Positions 1 through 9,500 of a stretch of DNA of 33,437 nt are shown piece after piece. How positions within the stretch are numbered: the stretch's first letter is position 1; each line of letters starts with the position of its first letter. The position numbers and the translations under genes were made by a program. Source of the stretch: Lysobacteraceae bacterium (lineage in GTDB: Bacteria > Pseudomonadota > Gammaproteobacteria > DSM-19610). Below the pieces are notes generated by a model. The model ran no database searches, was not told the origin of the DNA, and saw only the letters and a list, made by a program, of their open reading frames with translations. The DNA lies in contig JAIVHA010000139.1 of NCBI GenBank assembly GCA_020201295.1, forward strand, positions 1 through 33,437, read 5' to 3'.

Positions 1-15
1 GACGCCGTGAATACA

Positions 16-112
16 TGCCCCAGGGCACCTTATCGACCGCTACGCGGTCTCACCTTGTCCCTGTAGGCTTGACGGCCGCGTCCTTGCGGCCGACACCTGC
101 CGGCGGGACGTG
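16..112. repeat. REP-like intergenic element with three small hairpins
   Basis: Three short inverted repeats follow each other upstream of ppsA: TGCCC/GGGCA (16-20, 23-27), GACCGC/GCGGTC (35-40, 44-49) and CGGCCGC/GCGGCCG (73-79, 86-92). A further GC-rich near-palindrome lies around 97-108. The segment has no convincing ORF. The wording around 'tgtaggcttgacggccgc' resembles dispersed intergenic repeats I know from gammaproteobacterial genomes, but copy number cannot be tested here. Confidence 0.55.
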
Positions 113-174
113 AGGCTTTATCAATTCCAACCATGGTAATAGGTATACTGTCCCCAAATACCGGGAGGGAGCAT

Positions 175-2547
175 ATGTCAGCCAACGTCATCGCCTTCGA
201 GGAACTGCGCATCGGCCAGATCGAGCAGGTGGGGGGCAAGAACGCCTCCCTGGGCGAGATGATCCGCGAACTCGGTTCCCTGGGGGTACGGGTGCCCGGC
301 GGTTTCGCCACCAGCGCCGATGCCTTCCGCGCCTTCCTGCAACATAACGACCTCACCGACCGCATCCGCGAACGACTGGCCGGCCTCGACATCGAGGATG
401 TGAACGCGCTGGTGCGCGCGGGGACCGAGATCCGTGGCTGGATCATGGCCGGCGAGTTGCCGGCGGATCTGGAACAGGACATCCGCGCCGCCTATGAAAA
501 ACTGGCCGGAGACGATCCCGAGTGCGCCGTGGCGGTGCGCTCCTCCGCCACCGCCGAGGACCTGCCCGACGCCTCCTTCGCCGGCCAGCAGGAAACCTTT
601 CTCAACGTGCGCGGGATCGAGCGGGTGCTGGCGAAGGTGAAGGCGGTATTCGCCTCCCTCTACAACGACCGCGCCATCACCTACCGCGTCCACCACGGCT
701 TCGACCATGGGCAGGTAGCCCTGTCCGCCGGCGTGCAGCGCATGGTGCGCAGCGATTGCGGCGCCAGCGGCGTCATCTTCACCCTGGACACGGAGACCGG
801 TTTCCGCGACGTGGTGTTCATCACCGCGGCCTACGGCCTGGGCGAGACCGTGGTGCAGGGCGCGGTGAACCCCGATGAATATTATGTGCACAAGCCCATG
901 TTGGAGCGGAACAAGCTGGCGGTCCTGCAGCGCAACCTGGGCAGCAAGACCATCCAGATGATCTACCGCGACAGCGCCGATGGCGGCGATCCGGTGGAGA
1001 TCGTCGACACCACTCCGGAACAGCGCCAGCGCTTCGCCCTGGAGGATGAACAGGTCATGGAGCTGGCGCGCCAGGCGGTCACCATCGAACAACACTACGG
1101 CCGGCCCATGGACATCGAATGGGCCCTCGATGGCATCGATGGCGAGCTGTATATCGTGCAGGCACGCCCGGAGACCGTGGAAAGCCGCTCCTCGGCCCAG
1201 CACCTGCAGCGCTACCACCTGCAGCAGTCGGGCAAGGTGCTGGTCACCGGGCGCAGCATCGGCAGCCGCATCGGTGCCGGGCCCGCGCGGGTGATCCAGG
1301 ACATCGCCCAGATGGACCGGGTGCAGGCCGGTGACGTACTGGTCACCGACATGACGGATCCCGACTGGGAACCCATCATGAAGCGCGCCGCCGCCATCGT
1401 CACCAACCGCGGCGGCCGCACCTGCCATGCCGCCATCATCGCCCGCGAACTGGGGATCCCGGCAGTGGTGGGGACCAGTGAAGGCACCGAACTCATCCCC
1501 GATGGCGAACCGGTTACCGTGTCCTGCGCCGAGGGGGACATCGGCAGGATCTACCAGGGCCAGTTGGATTTCGAGGTCAAGGACATCGCCCTCGACAAGC
1601 TGCCGGAGCTGCCCTTCAAGATCATGATGAACGTGGGCAACCCGGAACGGGCCTTCGACTTCCGCTTCCTGCCCAATGCCGGCATCGGCCTGGCGCGGCT
1701 GGAGTTCATCATCAATCGCATGATCGGCGTGCATCCCAAGGCACTGCTGGAATTCGATGCCCTGCCCGCCAGCCTGCAGGGGGACATCCGCCCGCTCATG
1801 GCCGGCTATGCCGACCCGGTCAACTTCTACATCGACAAGCTGGCCGAGGGCATTTCCACCCTGGCGGCGGCCTTCTGGCCCAAGCCGGTGATCGTGCGAC
1901 TGTCCGATTTCAAATCCAACGAATACGCCAACCTGCTCGGCGGCGACCGTTACGAACCCCACGAGGAAAACCCCATGCTGGGTTTCCGCGGCGCCTCGCG
2001 CTACATCTCCAAGGATTTTCGCGCCTGTTTCGCCCTGGAGTGCCGCGCCCTGCGCAAGGTGCGCGAGACCATGGGACTGGCAAACGTGGAGATCATGGTG
2101 CCCTTCGTGCGCACCCTGGAGGAAGCCGAGGCGGTCATCGACGCCCTGCGCGACGAGGGCCTGGAGCGCGGCAAGGAAGGCCTGCGCATCATCATGATGT
2201 GCGAGATCCCCTCCAACGCCCTGCTGGCGGACCAGTTCCTGGAACTGTTCGACGGTTTTTCCATCGGCTCCAACGACCTCACCCAGCTGACCCTGGGGCT
2301 GGACCGCGATTCGGCCCTGGTGGCGCAGGCCTTCGACGAGCGCAATTCGGCGGTGAAGGCCCTGCTGTCCATGGCCATCCAGGCCTGCCGCAAGGCCGGC
2401 AAGTACGTGGGCATCTGCGGCCAGGGTCCGTCCGACCATCCGGACCTGGCGCGCTGGCTCATGGAACAGGGCATTGACAGCGTGTCGCTGAATCCCGATT
2501 CGGTGGTGGAGACCATCCTGTATCTGGGAGGGCAGGAAGCGGAATGA
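175..2547 (+). CDS. ppsA: Phosphoenolpyruvate synthase (pyruvate, water dikinase)
   Basis: Converts pyruvate, ATP and water to PEP, AMP and phosphate, a gluconeogenic and anaplerotic cytosolic step. The 790-aa length matches the family (E. coli about 792). The N-terminal half carries the ATP-grasp-like PPDK domain (for example 'AVRSSATAEDLPDASFAGQQ'). The swivelling phosphohistidine domain contains TNRGGRTCHAAIIAREL, with the catalytic His at about residue 418. The C-terminal PEP-utilising TIM barrel ends in GSNDLTQLTLGLDRDS. The ATG at 175 is preferred over an in-frame ATG at 133 because GGGAGG (163-168) sits 6 nt upstream and the first residues (MSANVIAFEEL) look like the family start. In an autotroph it would feed carbon from pyruvate back toward sugars, complementing the Calvin genes further on. 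A 794-aa ORF on the other strand is a codon-bias shadow. Confidence 0.97.
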   Translation: MSANVIAFEELRIGQIEQVGGKNASLGEMIRELGSLGVRVPGGFATSADAFRAFLQHNDLTDRIRERLAGLDIEDVNALVRAGTEIRGWIMAGELPADLEQDIRAAYEKLAGDDPECAVAVRSSATAEDLPDASFAGQQETFLNVRGIERVLAKVKAVFASLYNDRAITYRVHHGFDHGQVALSAGVQRMVRSDCGASGVIFTLDTETGFRDVVFITAAYGLGETVVQGAVNPDEYYVHKPMLERNKLAVLQRNLGSKTIQMIYRDSADGGDPVEIVDTTPEQRQRFALEDEQVMELARQAVTIEQHYGRPMDIEWALDGIDGELYIVQARPETVESRSSAQHLQRYHLQQSGKVLVTGRSIGSRIGAGPARVIQDIAQMDRVQAGDVLVTDMTDPDWEPIMKRAAAIVTNRGGRTCHAAIIARELGIPAVVGTSEGTELIPDGEPVTVSCAEGDIGRIYQGQLDFEVKDIALDKLPELPFKIMMNVGNPERAFDFRFLPNAGIGLARLEFIINRMIGVHPKALLEFDALPASLQGDIRPLMAGYADPVNFYIDKLAEGISTLAAAFWPKPVIVRLSDFKSNEYANLLGGDRYEPHEENPMLGFRGASRYISKDFRACFALECRALRKVRETMGLANVEIMVPFVRTLEEAEAVIDALRDEGLERGKEGLRIIMMCEIPSNALLADQFLELFDGFSIGSNDLTQLTLGLDRDSALVAQAFDERNSAVKALLSMAIQACRKAGKYVGICGQGPSDHPDLARWLMEQGIDSVSLNPDSVVETILYLGGQEAE

Positions 2548-2560
2548 ATTTTCAAAACCC

Positions 2561-2635
2561 ATTCACCGCAAAGGCGCAAAGGACGCAAAGAATACAAAAT
2601 TTTTTCTTTGCGTCCTTTGCGCCTTTGCGGTGAAT
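2561..2635. repeat. Perfect 30-bp inverted repeat between ppsA and the HExxH gene
   Basis: Arms 2561-2590 and 2606-2635 are exact reverse complements (starting ATTCACCGCAAAGGCG) separated by a 15-nt A/T-rich loop. It lies 13 nt after the ppsA stop and 8 nt before the next ATG. It could act as a transcription terminator or RNA-stabilising hairpin for ppsA. The loop side carries runs of A and T but there is no terminal U-tract. A similar long-armed element is at 11927-12006. Confidence 0.85.
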
Positions 2636-2643
2636 ATTGATTT

Positions 2644-3153
2644 ATGAATACACCCAAGGTAACCCGTCTGCGCGACATCGATCCCGCCCGTCTGGAGGAC
2701 GTGCTGCGCCCCTATGGGATAGAGCTCGCGATGGTGGCGCAGGATGAAGCCATCCCCGGCAGCTTCTGGGGCGAGAGCGAGGCCGGCCTGATCGGCGACC
2801 GGCTCTATGTGCGCCCCGACACCCCGGTGCATTCGGCCCTGCACGAGGCCTGCCATTACATCTGCATGGACCCCGAACGGCGCGCCGGCCTGCACACCGA
2901 TGCCGGCGGCGGCTACGATGAGGAGAACGGTGTCTGCTACCTGCAGATCCTGCTCGCCGAGCAACTGCCGGGTATCGGCCGTGACGGCCTGATGCGCGAT
3001 ATGGACGCCTGGGGCTACAGTTTCCGCCTCGGCTCCACCCGCGCCTGGTTCGAGTCCGATGCCGGGGATGCCCGTGCCTGGCTGGAACAGCATGGCCTGC
3101 TGCGCGAGGGATCGCCGACGGGTGCCGTGCTTGAAGGTACCCCGTCGGGCTGA
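2644..3153 (+). CDS. Small HExxH-motif protein, putative zinc metallopeptidase-like
   Basis: A 169-aa soluble protein with no signal peptide or membrane segment. Residues 67-71 read H-E-A-C-H inside 'ALHEACHYICMD', the zincin signature, with acidic residues about 25 aa further (YDEEN, around 91-95) that could supply a third ligand. I do not recognise a named family. It looks like a conserved hypothetical of gammaproteobacteria with metallopeptidase-like architecture, but the neighbouring Cys residues leave other metal-binding roles possible. It follows ppsA across a strong hairpin, so it may be cotranscribed or separately expressed. The stop codon lies inside the first arm of the following repeat (3144-3163), so the last few residues (around TPSG) are repeat-encoded. 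Confidence 0.75.
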   Translation: MNTPKVTRLRDIDPARLEDVLRPYGIELAMVAQDEAIPGSFWGESEAGLIGDRLYVRPDTPVHSALHEACHYICMDPERRAGLHTDAGGGYDEENGVCYLQILLAEQLPGIGRDGLMRDMDAWGYSFRLGSTRAWFESDAGDARAWLEQHGLLREGSPTGAVLEGTPSG

Positions 3154-3217
3154 AGCCCGACCTGCAAGGCTCCACCTCTGCCTGGAGTGCCGCCTGTAGG
3201 TCGGGCTTCAGCCCGAC
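3144..3217. repeat. Inverted repeat of the GTCGGGCTGAAGCCCGAC family
   Basis: Two 20-bp arms, 3144-3163 and 3198-3217, are exact reverse complements. Each arm is itself nearly palindromic (GTCGGGCT/AGCCCGAC). The same core recurs at 14086-14161. It sits between convergent genes (HExxH gene and the GspE-like ATPase) and may serve as a bidirectional terminator. It also overlaps the 3' end of the upstream gene. Confidence 0.85.
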
Positions 3218-3245
3218 AATGGTAGCGTCAGGCCTACCGCGCAAC

Positions 3246-5339
3246 CTATTCCAGCCGCACCCGATACACCTCCTCCAGGGAGGTCACGCCCTCGCGCGCC
3301 CGGCGCAAGGCCTGCTGGGTAAGCGGGCGCAGTCCCTGGTCCAGGGCCAGCATGCGCATTTCATCGACGGAGGCGCCCTGTACGATCAGACGGCGCAGTT
3401 CCGGGCTGACCAGCAGCAATTCATATACGGCCGCGCGACCCTGGTAGCCGCTGTGGTTGCACTGTTCGCAACCCGCGCCCCTGCGGAAATCCTCCCCGGA
3501 AGCCACCCGCAGGCGGGTGATGATGTGCTGCGCCAGGGGTTCGGGTGCGATGCACCGGGGACAGTTGCAGCGCACCAGGCGCTGGGCGATCACCCCGTTC
3601 AGGGCCGAGGCCACCAGGTAGGGTTCGATGCCCATGTCGACCAACCGGCTCACCGCACTGATGGCGTCATTGGTGTGCAGGGTGCTCAGCACCAGGTGGC
3701 CGGTTAGCGCGCTCTCGATGGCGATGCGTGCCGTCTCCCGGTCGCGGATCTCGCCGATCATGATCACGTCCGGGTCATGGCGCAGGATGTGTTTGAGCGC
3801 ACGTGCGAATCCATAACCGGGCACCCGGTTGACCTGAATCTGACCCATGCCGCCCAGGCGATATTCCACCGGGTCCTCGACGGTAACGATATTCACCGCG
3901 CGCTGGCGCAGCTCCCGCAGGGCGGCATAGAGGGTGGTGCTCTTGCCGGCGCCAGTGGGACCGGTCACCAGCAGCAGTCCATGGCTGCGCTGCAGGCATT
4001 CCTCCAGGCGCTGCAGATCCCGTGGTTCCAGCCCCAGGCCGGACAGGGACTTCATACCGGTGCCGGCACACAACAGGCGGATGGCCACACTCTCGCCGCC
4101 GACGGTGGGGATGGTGGAGATACGCAGGTCTACCGTCTCGTCGCCATCCAGCATGCGCGCCTGGCCGTCCTGGGGGAGGCGGCGGTCGGAGATATCCATC
4201 TTGCCGAGCACCTTGATGCGCGCCACCATGGCCGGCAGCAGGGATTTGCTGAAACGCCGCACCGGCTGCAGCTGCCCGTCGATGCGAAACAGCAGTTCCG
4301 CCTCCATGCCGTCGGGACGGATGTGGATATCGGAGGCACGCCGCCGCAGGGCATCGAGGATGATGTTATTCACCAGCTGCACGATGGGTTTCTGCGTCCC
4401 CAGCCGTTCCGCCTCGTGCAGCGTGCCCGCCTCTTCCGCCTCGGCATCCAGCGCCAGCCCCTCGACGAGCGCCATGGGCCCGGCACCATAGCAACTCTGG
4501 ATAGCGGTCTCGATCTCCTGGGCCGTGGCCAGGCAGGGTTCGATACCAAAGCCGGTGATGAAACGCAGCAGGCGCAGCACCTCCTCATCGGCGGGCTGAT
4601 CCATGGCCACCACCAGTCGCCCACGATGGTGCAGCAGGGGAATCAGGGTGTAGCGCCGCGCGATCTCCTCGCTGACCAGGGTCATGGCCTGCGGATCGAT
4701 GTCGAAGTGACGCAGGCTGAGGATGGGAATATCGAGCTGGTGAGCGAGGCGCAAGGTCTCGGGCAATTCCTCCGGGAGCTGCACCGGCGCCTGCCAGGAC
4801 AGCCCCTGTTCCAGGCGCGCGCGCAGACTCACGCTGTCGTGCAGCACCAGCTCCCCCGGCAGGCTATCGGCATCGGCGTCCTCCAGCGTGGGTCCCTGCC
4901 ACACCCATTGGCGTGCCTCCCCCGCCAGCTGATACCAGGCGATGGCAGCCAGGGGCAGGAACAGACGCCGCGGGCTGCCATCGCTGGCCTCGGTGCAGAG
5001 ATGCACGCCCTCCGCTTCGCGCGCGCACTCGAGGGACATGCCTTCCAGTTGCTCACCATCACGAAACCGAATGGCGAAACTGCGATAGTCCGTCTGGGTG
5101 GGCGCACCGGCCAGGTGGCCGTCCCACTGGATGCAGCGTATATCCCGCAAGGAAATATTCCAGATTTCCCCGCCACCGCATAACACCAGGCTCCCGTCAT
5201 CGGGATGCCAATCCTCCAGCCGGCCGCGGCGACGCCGGCCATCGAGCAGCTCGACCTCGGTCTCGGCGCCGGTGAGCACTTGCAATAGTGTTTGATCAAA
5301 GGTGGCGAAGGACTCACCACCATCAAGATGTATGGACAT
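3246..5339 (-). CDS. GspE/PilB-family secretion or type IV pilus ATPase
   Basis: A cytoplasmic hexameric AAA+ motor of type II secretion or type IV pilus machines, about 697 aa. Visible parts: an unusual N-terminal region (about 1-160) with two beta-rich segments such as VELLDGRRRRGRLEDWHPDD; a MshEN/T2SSE N-domain (about 190-290); then the ATPase with SDIHIRPDG, Walker A GPTGAGKST (about 459-467), Walker B region MIGEIRDRETA, and a C4 zinc motif (CNCPRC then CEQCNHSGYQGR, about 588-630). The ATG at 5339 is preferred to the GTG at 5348 because AGGGAG lies 8 nt before the ATG and overlaps the GTG too closely. No secretin, pseudopilin or inner-membrane partner is nearby, so GspE versus PilB/MshE-type assignment is unresolved. 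Confidence 0.9.
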   Translation of the reverse strand: MSIHLDGGESFATFDQTLLQVLTGAETEVELLDGRRRRGRLEDWHPDDGSLVLCGGGEIWNISLRDIRCIQWDGHLAGAPTQTDYRSFAIRFRDGEQLEGMSLECAREAEGVHLCTEASDGSPRRLFLPLAAIAWYQLAGEARQWVWQGPTLEDADADSLPGELVLHDSVSLRARLEQGLSWQAPVQLPEELPETLRLAHQLDIPILSLRHFDIDPQAMTLVSEEIARRYTLIPLLHHRGRLVVAMDQPADEEVLRLLRFITGFGIEPCLATAQEIETAIQSCYGAGPMALVEGLALDAEAEEAGTLHEAERLGTQKPIVQLVNNIILDALRRRASDIHIRPDGMEAELLFRIDGQLQPVRRFSKSLLPAMVARIKVLGKMDISDRRLPQDGQARMLDGDETVDLRISTIPTVGGESVAIRLLCAGTGMKSLSGLGLEPRDLQRLEECLQRSHGLLLVTGPTGAGKSTTLYAALRELRQRAVNIVTVEDPVEYRLGGMGQIQVNRVPGYGFARALKHILRHDPDVIMIGEIRDRETARIAIESALTGHLVLSTLHTNDAISAVSRLVDMGIEPYLVASALNGVIAQRLVRCNCPRCIAPEPLAQHIITRLRVASGEDFRRGAGCEQCNHSGYQGRAAVYELLLVSPELRRLIVQGASVDEMRMLALDQGLRPLTQQALRRAREGVTSLEEVYRVRLE

Positions 5340-5410
5340 GGCATGCACTCCCTGTGCAGAGAACCGGTCATCCTGGCCGGTTATGGTAGGGAAGCTCCGA
5401 TGAACCCATC

Positions 5411-5489
5411 ATGCCGGCGCAGGCCGGCATCCATGTCGCTAATCCCCTTGGATGACGAGCTACGCGCTCTTGTCCGGCATGCGCCGGAC
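5411..5489. repeat. REP/BIME-like pair of hairpins
   Basis: Two hairpins: ATGCCGGC/GCCGGCAT (5411-5418, 5423-5430) and GTCCGGC/GCCGGAC (5472-5478, 5483-5489), separated by about 40 nt. They lie in the 269-nt gap between the divergent GspE-like gene and the RND operon. No gene is seen in the gap. Confidence 0.65.
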
Positions 5490-5565
5490 CGGAATGACCA
5501 AAACAACGCTGATCAGGGCTTCCCTGGAAAACCGCTGGATCAAGTATACCCAACGATGCCCTATT

Positions 5566-5607
5566 GTGTAATGCTGACCGACCGGTAACCTGTATCAACA
5601 ATTACAC
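5566..5607. promoter_or_regulatory. Inverted repeat GTGTAAT...ATTACAC before the efflux adaptor start
   Basis: GTGTAAT (5566-5572) and ATTACAC (5601-5607) form a 7-bp inverted repeat ending 1 nt before the ATG at 5609. The right arm occupies the place where a Shine-Dalgarno would be, and no canonical SD is seen. It could be an operator for a local regulator or an mRNA hairpin over the start. This is inference from symmetry only. Confidence 0.25.
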
Positions 5608-5608
5608 T

Positions 5609-6598
5609 ATGAAACGCCTGTTTTACTTCCTGCTGCTCATGCCCGCCCTTGCCTCGGCCGCTGACTGGACCACGCGCCCCCTTGCCGAGCTGGCGGTCTA
5701 CCCCGAATTCCGCGCACCGGCCCGGGTACTGGCCCTCAACGAGGCGCGCCTGGCCGCCGAGGTGGCCGGACGGATCGAGGCACTGCCGGCGCGGGTGGGC
5801 CAGGCGGTGCCGGCCGGCGCGGAGCTGGCACGCATCGATGCGGCCGACTACCGCATCGCGGCCGGACAGGCCGCGGCACGGGTGGAGCTAAGTGAAAACC
5901 GCCTGCGCCTGGCGCAAACCCAGCTCGACCAGTTCCGCGTCCTGGCGCAGGACGGCCATGTGAGCGCGGACCAGCTGCGCAGCAAGGAAACCGAGCACGC
6001 CGTGCTGGAGAGCGAGCGGAAGCTGGCGCGTCTGACCCTGGAGGCCGCCGAGTTGCAGCTGGCTCGCACCCTGATCCACGCCCCCTTCGACGGCCTGGTG
6101 CGGGAGCGACTGGCGAGCGTGGGCGACCTCGCCGCGCCCGGCACACCCCTGCTGGTGCTGGTCTCCACCCAGGGCACCGAGGTCCAGGCCCAGGTGCCGG
6201 CTGCGCAGATCGAGGCCTTGCGTGCCGCCGAGGGCTGGCAGTTGCGGCTCGATGGCCAGGCCCATGGCCTGCGCCTTGAGCGCATCCTGGCCGTCGTGGA
6301 ACCTGCCGGCCAGACCCAGGTCGTGGTGTTTTCAGCGGACACAGAACTCGTCCCGGGACGGGCGGGGGAGCTGCGCTGGCGCAGCCCACGGGCCCACCTG
6401 CCCGGTGAGTACCTGATGGAACGGGAAGGCCGCCTCGGGGCCTGGGTCGAGGAACAGGGGCAGGCCCGTTTCATCGAGCTACCCCGTGCCGCCGTGGGAC
6501 GACCGGTGGCCGTCGACTGGTCGCCGGATACCTCCGTCATCGATGCAGGTCGATTCCGCCTCGGCCTGCCGCCGGCAGGAGCGGGTGAGACGCAGTGA
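5609..6598 (+). CDS. RND efflux periplasmic adaptor (membrane fusion protein)
   Basis: Links an inner-membrane RND pump to an outer-membrane channel. The 330-aa protein begins with a signal peptide (MKRLFYFLLLMPALASAA), then a barrel-sandwich/lipoyl half (VAGRIEALPARVGQAVPAG), an alpha-helical hairpin (about 85-150, rich in Leu, Gln and Arg), the returning lipoyl half (LIHAPFDGLVRERLASVGDLAAPG) and beta-barrel segments. An in-frame ATG at 5564 would add 15 residues before a complete signal peptide, so 5609 is taken as start. It overlaps the pump gene by 4 nt (GTGA), indicating translational coupling. The substrate cannot be read from sequence, and no outer-membrane factor is adjacent. Confidence 0.93.
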   Translation: MKRLFYFLLLMPALASAADWTTRPLAELAVYPEFRAPARVLALNEARLAAEVAGRIEALPARVGQAVPAGAELARIDAADYRIAAGQAAARVELSENRLRLAQTQLDQFRVLAQDGHVSADQLRSKETEHAVLESERKLARLTLEAAELQLARTLIHAPFDGLVRERLASVGDLAAPGTPLLVLVSTQGTEVQAQVPAAQIEALRAAEGWQLRLDGQAHGLRLERILAVVEPAGQTQVVVFSADTELVPGRAGELRWRSPRAHLPGEYLMEREGRLGAWVEEQGQARFIELPRAAVGRPVAVDWSPDTSVIDAGRFRLGLPPAGAGETQ

Positions 6599-9500
6599 GC
6601 CGGCTCTACGCGCGGCTGATCACCAATCACCCGCTGGCCAATATCACCTTCGTGCTGGTGCTGGTGAGCGGCCTGCTCACCTACCTGGCCATGCCGCGCG
6701 CGCAGGACCCCGAGATCAACTTCAACTGGGTGAACATCATCACCACCCTGCCAGGCGCCTCCGCCGAGGACATCGAACGGGAGATCACCGCGCCCCTCGA
6801 GGACGCCATCGCCCAGGTGAAGAACATCAAATTCGTATCCTCCTCCTCGCGCGAGGGGCTGTCCTCCATCCTGGTACGCTTCGAGGACCTGTCCGAGCGG
6901 CTGTTCGACAAACGCGTGAACGATCTGCGCCGCGAGGTGCAGAACCAGGCGGCGGACGAATTGCCGCTGGAGGCCAACGATCCGCAGATCATGGAGATCA
7001 CCACCTCCAACGGCTTCCCCACCGCCCACATCGCCGTCTACGGACCCGGCGGCGAACACCTGCGCTGGACCTCCGCCATGCTGAAGAAGGACCTGGAACA
7101 GCTCCCGGGCGTGGACCAGGTGCTGGCCCTGGGCCTGGACGAGCCGGAACTGCACGTGGACTTCGACCCGGAGCGGGTGGCGGCCGCCGGTCTGTCACCG
7201 CTCCAGGTATCCGATGCCGTCGCGGCCTGGTTCCGCAACGTGCTGGCCGGCCGGGTCACCGCCCGCGACACCGAGTGGCTGGTGCGCCTGGAGGGCAAGA
7301 CCGCCGACCCCGGGCGACTGGCCGAGGCCGCGGTCATCACCCCGCAGGGACGCGTAGCGCTGGCCGAGATCGCCACGGTGCGCCGCGGCCATGAACGCAG
7401 CGCCCAGCAGATCAGCTACCAGGGCTTTTCCGCCATCCTGCTGTCCATCACCAAGCAGGCCGATGCCAATACCCTGCAGCTGGTCGAGCGTCTCAATGCC
7501 TTCACGGCCGAGCGCAATCCCCTGCTCCATGACCAGGGCGTGCAGTTGCTGGTGGTGGACGACCAGACCCATGCCACCCGGCACGCCATCTCGGTAATGG
7601 AATCCAATGCCCTGATCGGCCTGCTCGCGGTACTGGGCATGTGCTGGCTGTTCCTGGGCACGCGCCTGGCCGTGCTGGTGGCGCTGGGCATTCCGTTCGC
7701 CCTGGCCGGTGCCTTCCTGGCCGCCAATCTCATCGGCTCGACCCTCAATCTCACCGTGCTGCTCGGCATCGTCATCGCCCTGGGCATGGTGGTGGATGAC
7801 GCGGTGGTGGTGGTGGAGGCCATCTATTACCGCTTGAGCCGTGGCGAGCCGCCCCTGGAGGCGGTGATGAACGGCATCCACGAAGTGGCCTCCCCGGTGC
7901 TGGCGGCCATCCTCACCACCATCGCCGCCTTTCTGCCCCTGATGCTGCTGCCGGGCATCCTCGGTGACTTCATGTTCGTGGTGCCCTTCGTGGTCACCAT
8001 GGCGCTGCTGATCAGCCTGTTCGAGGCCTTCTGGATCCTGCCCGCCCACATCATGCTGCTGCGCCCCGACTACAGCCGCCGCGTGTCACACACCCAGCAA
8101 CTGCGCGTGCGGGCCACCCGCTGGCTGCGACTGCGCTATGGCCAACTGCTGGTGGGCGTGATGCGCCGGCCGCGCACCGGCCTGGCCGTGGTACTGATCA
8201 CCATGGCGGGCGCCATCGGCCTGGTGACCGAGGGGGTGGTGAAACGCGACTTCTTCGCCTTCGACTCGGTGCGCCAGTTCTACATCCACGTGGACCTGCC
8301 GCCGGGCGTGACCCTGGCCCACAGCCTCGAACAGGCGGAACGTGCCGTGGCTGTGGCACGGGAACACATGGCCCCGGAGGAGCTGCGCTCCCTCACCGCC
8401 ACCGCGGGTGTGAAGTTCACGGACACCGAACCCCTGTACGGCCCCCAGTACGCCCAGGTGATCGTTGCCCTGCAGCCACGCCGCGGCGACATGCGCGAGA
8501 CTTCCGCCATCATCGAGGCCCTGCGCGAACCGGTAGCGGACCTCAACGACGTGGCGCGCTTCAGCTTCCTGGAGGTCAAGGGCGGCCCGCCCACCTCGCG
8601 GCCCATCAACGTCAAGGTGCGTGGTGATGACTACGACGAGCTGCGCGCCGCCGCCGATGCCCTGCTGGACAGCCTGCACGCCATCGAAGGCACACGCGAT
8701 ATCCAGGACGACGACGTGGCGGGCCGCAGTGAGCTGCGCCTGCTGCCCAACCGCGAGAAACTGGCGCGCGCAGGTGTCTCGCCGGGTGAACTGGCACGCC
8801 TGCTGCGCCTCTATGGGGAAGGAGAGATGGTCGCCTCCACCCGCGATCGCGGCGAGAAGCTGGAGGTAGTGGTGCGCGCGCGGCCCGAGGTGCTCACCGA
8901 CATCGAGGAACTGCTGCAGCGGCCGGTGCCGCTCGCCAGCGGCGAGCTGATCCCCCTCGGCAGCCTGGTGGATGCCGGGACCCGCACCAGCAAGGGGTAC
9001 ATCCGTCATTACCAGCTCAAGCGGGCCATCACCGTGGAGGCGGAACTGGACCGGGAGGTAATCGATACCGTCACCGCCAACAATCGTCTCAAGGCCGCCT
9101 GGGAGGAACTGCAGCCAGCCTATCCCAACGTGGACCTGGATTTCTCCGGCGAACTCGACGACATCCAGGAAAGCCTGGATTCCATGGCGCGGCTGTTCCT
9201 GTTCGGGCTGGGGCTGATCTATTTGATTCTGGCGGCGCAGTTCCGCAGCTATTTCCAGCCGCTCATCATCCTGGTCACCGTGCCGCTGGCCTTCACCGGC
9301 GTGGTGCTCGGCTTGCTGGTGTCGGGCAACCCGCTGTCGCTCTATACCCTCTACGGCGTGGTGGCGCTCACCGGCATCGCCGTCAACGCCGCCATCGTCC
9401 TCATCAGCGCCGCCAACCAACGGCTCGCCGCCGGCATGGGCCTGGTACACGCCGTCATCCATGCCGCACGCCGGCGCGTGGTGCCCATCCTCATCACCAC

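Noticed and set aside
178..2562. 794-aa ORF antisense to ppsA
   Set aside because: A mirror of ppsA codon bias in high-GC DNA; no family features, and ppsA motifs are unambiguous on the plus strand.
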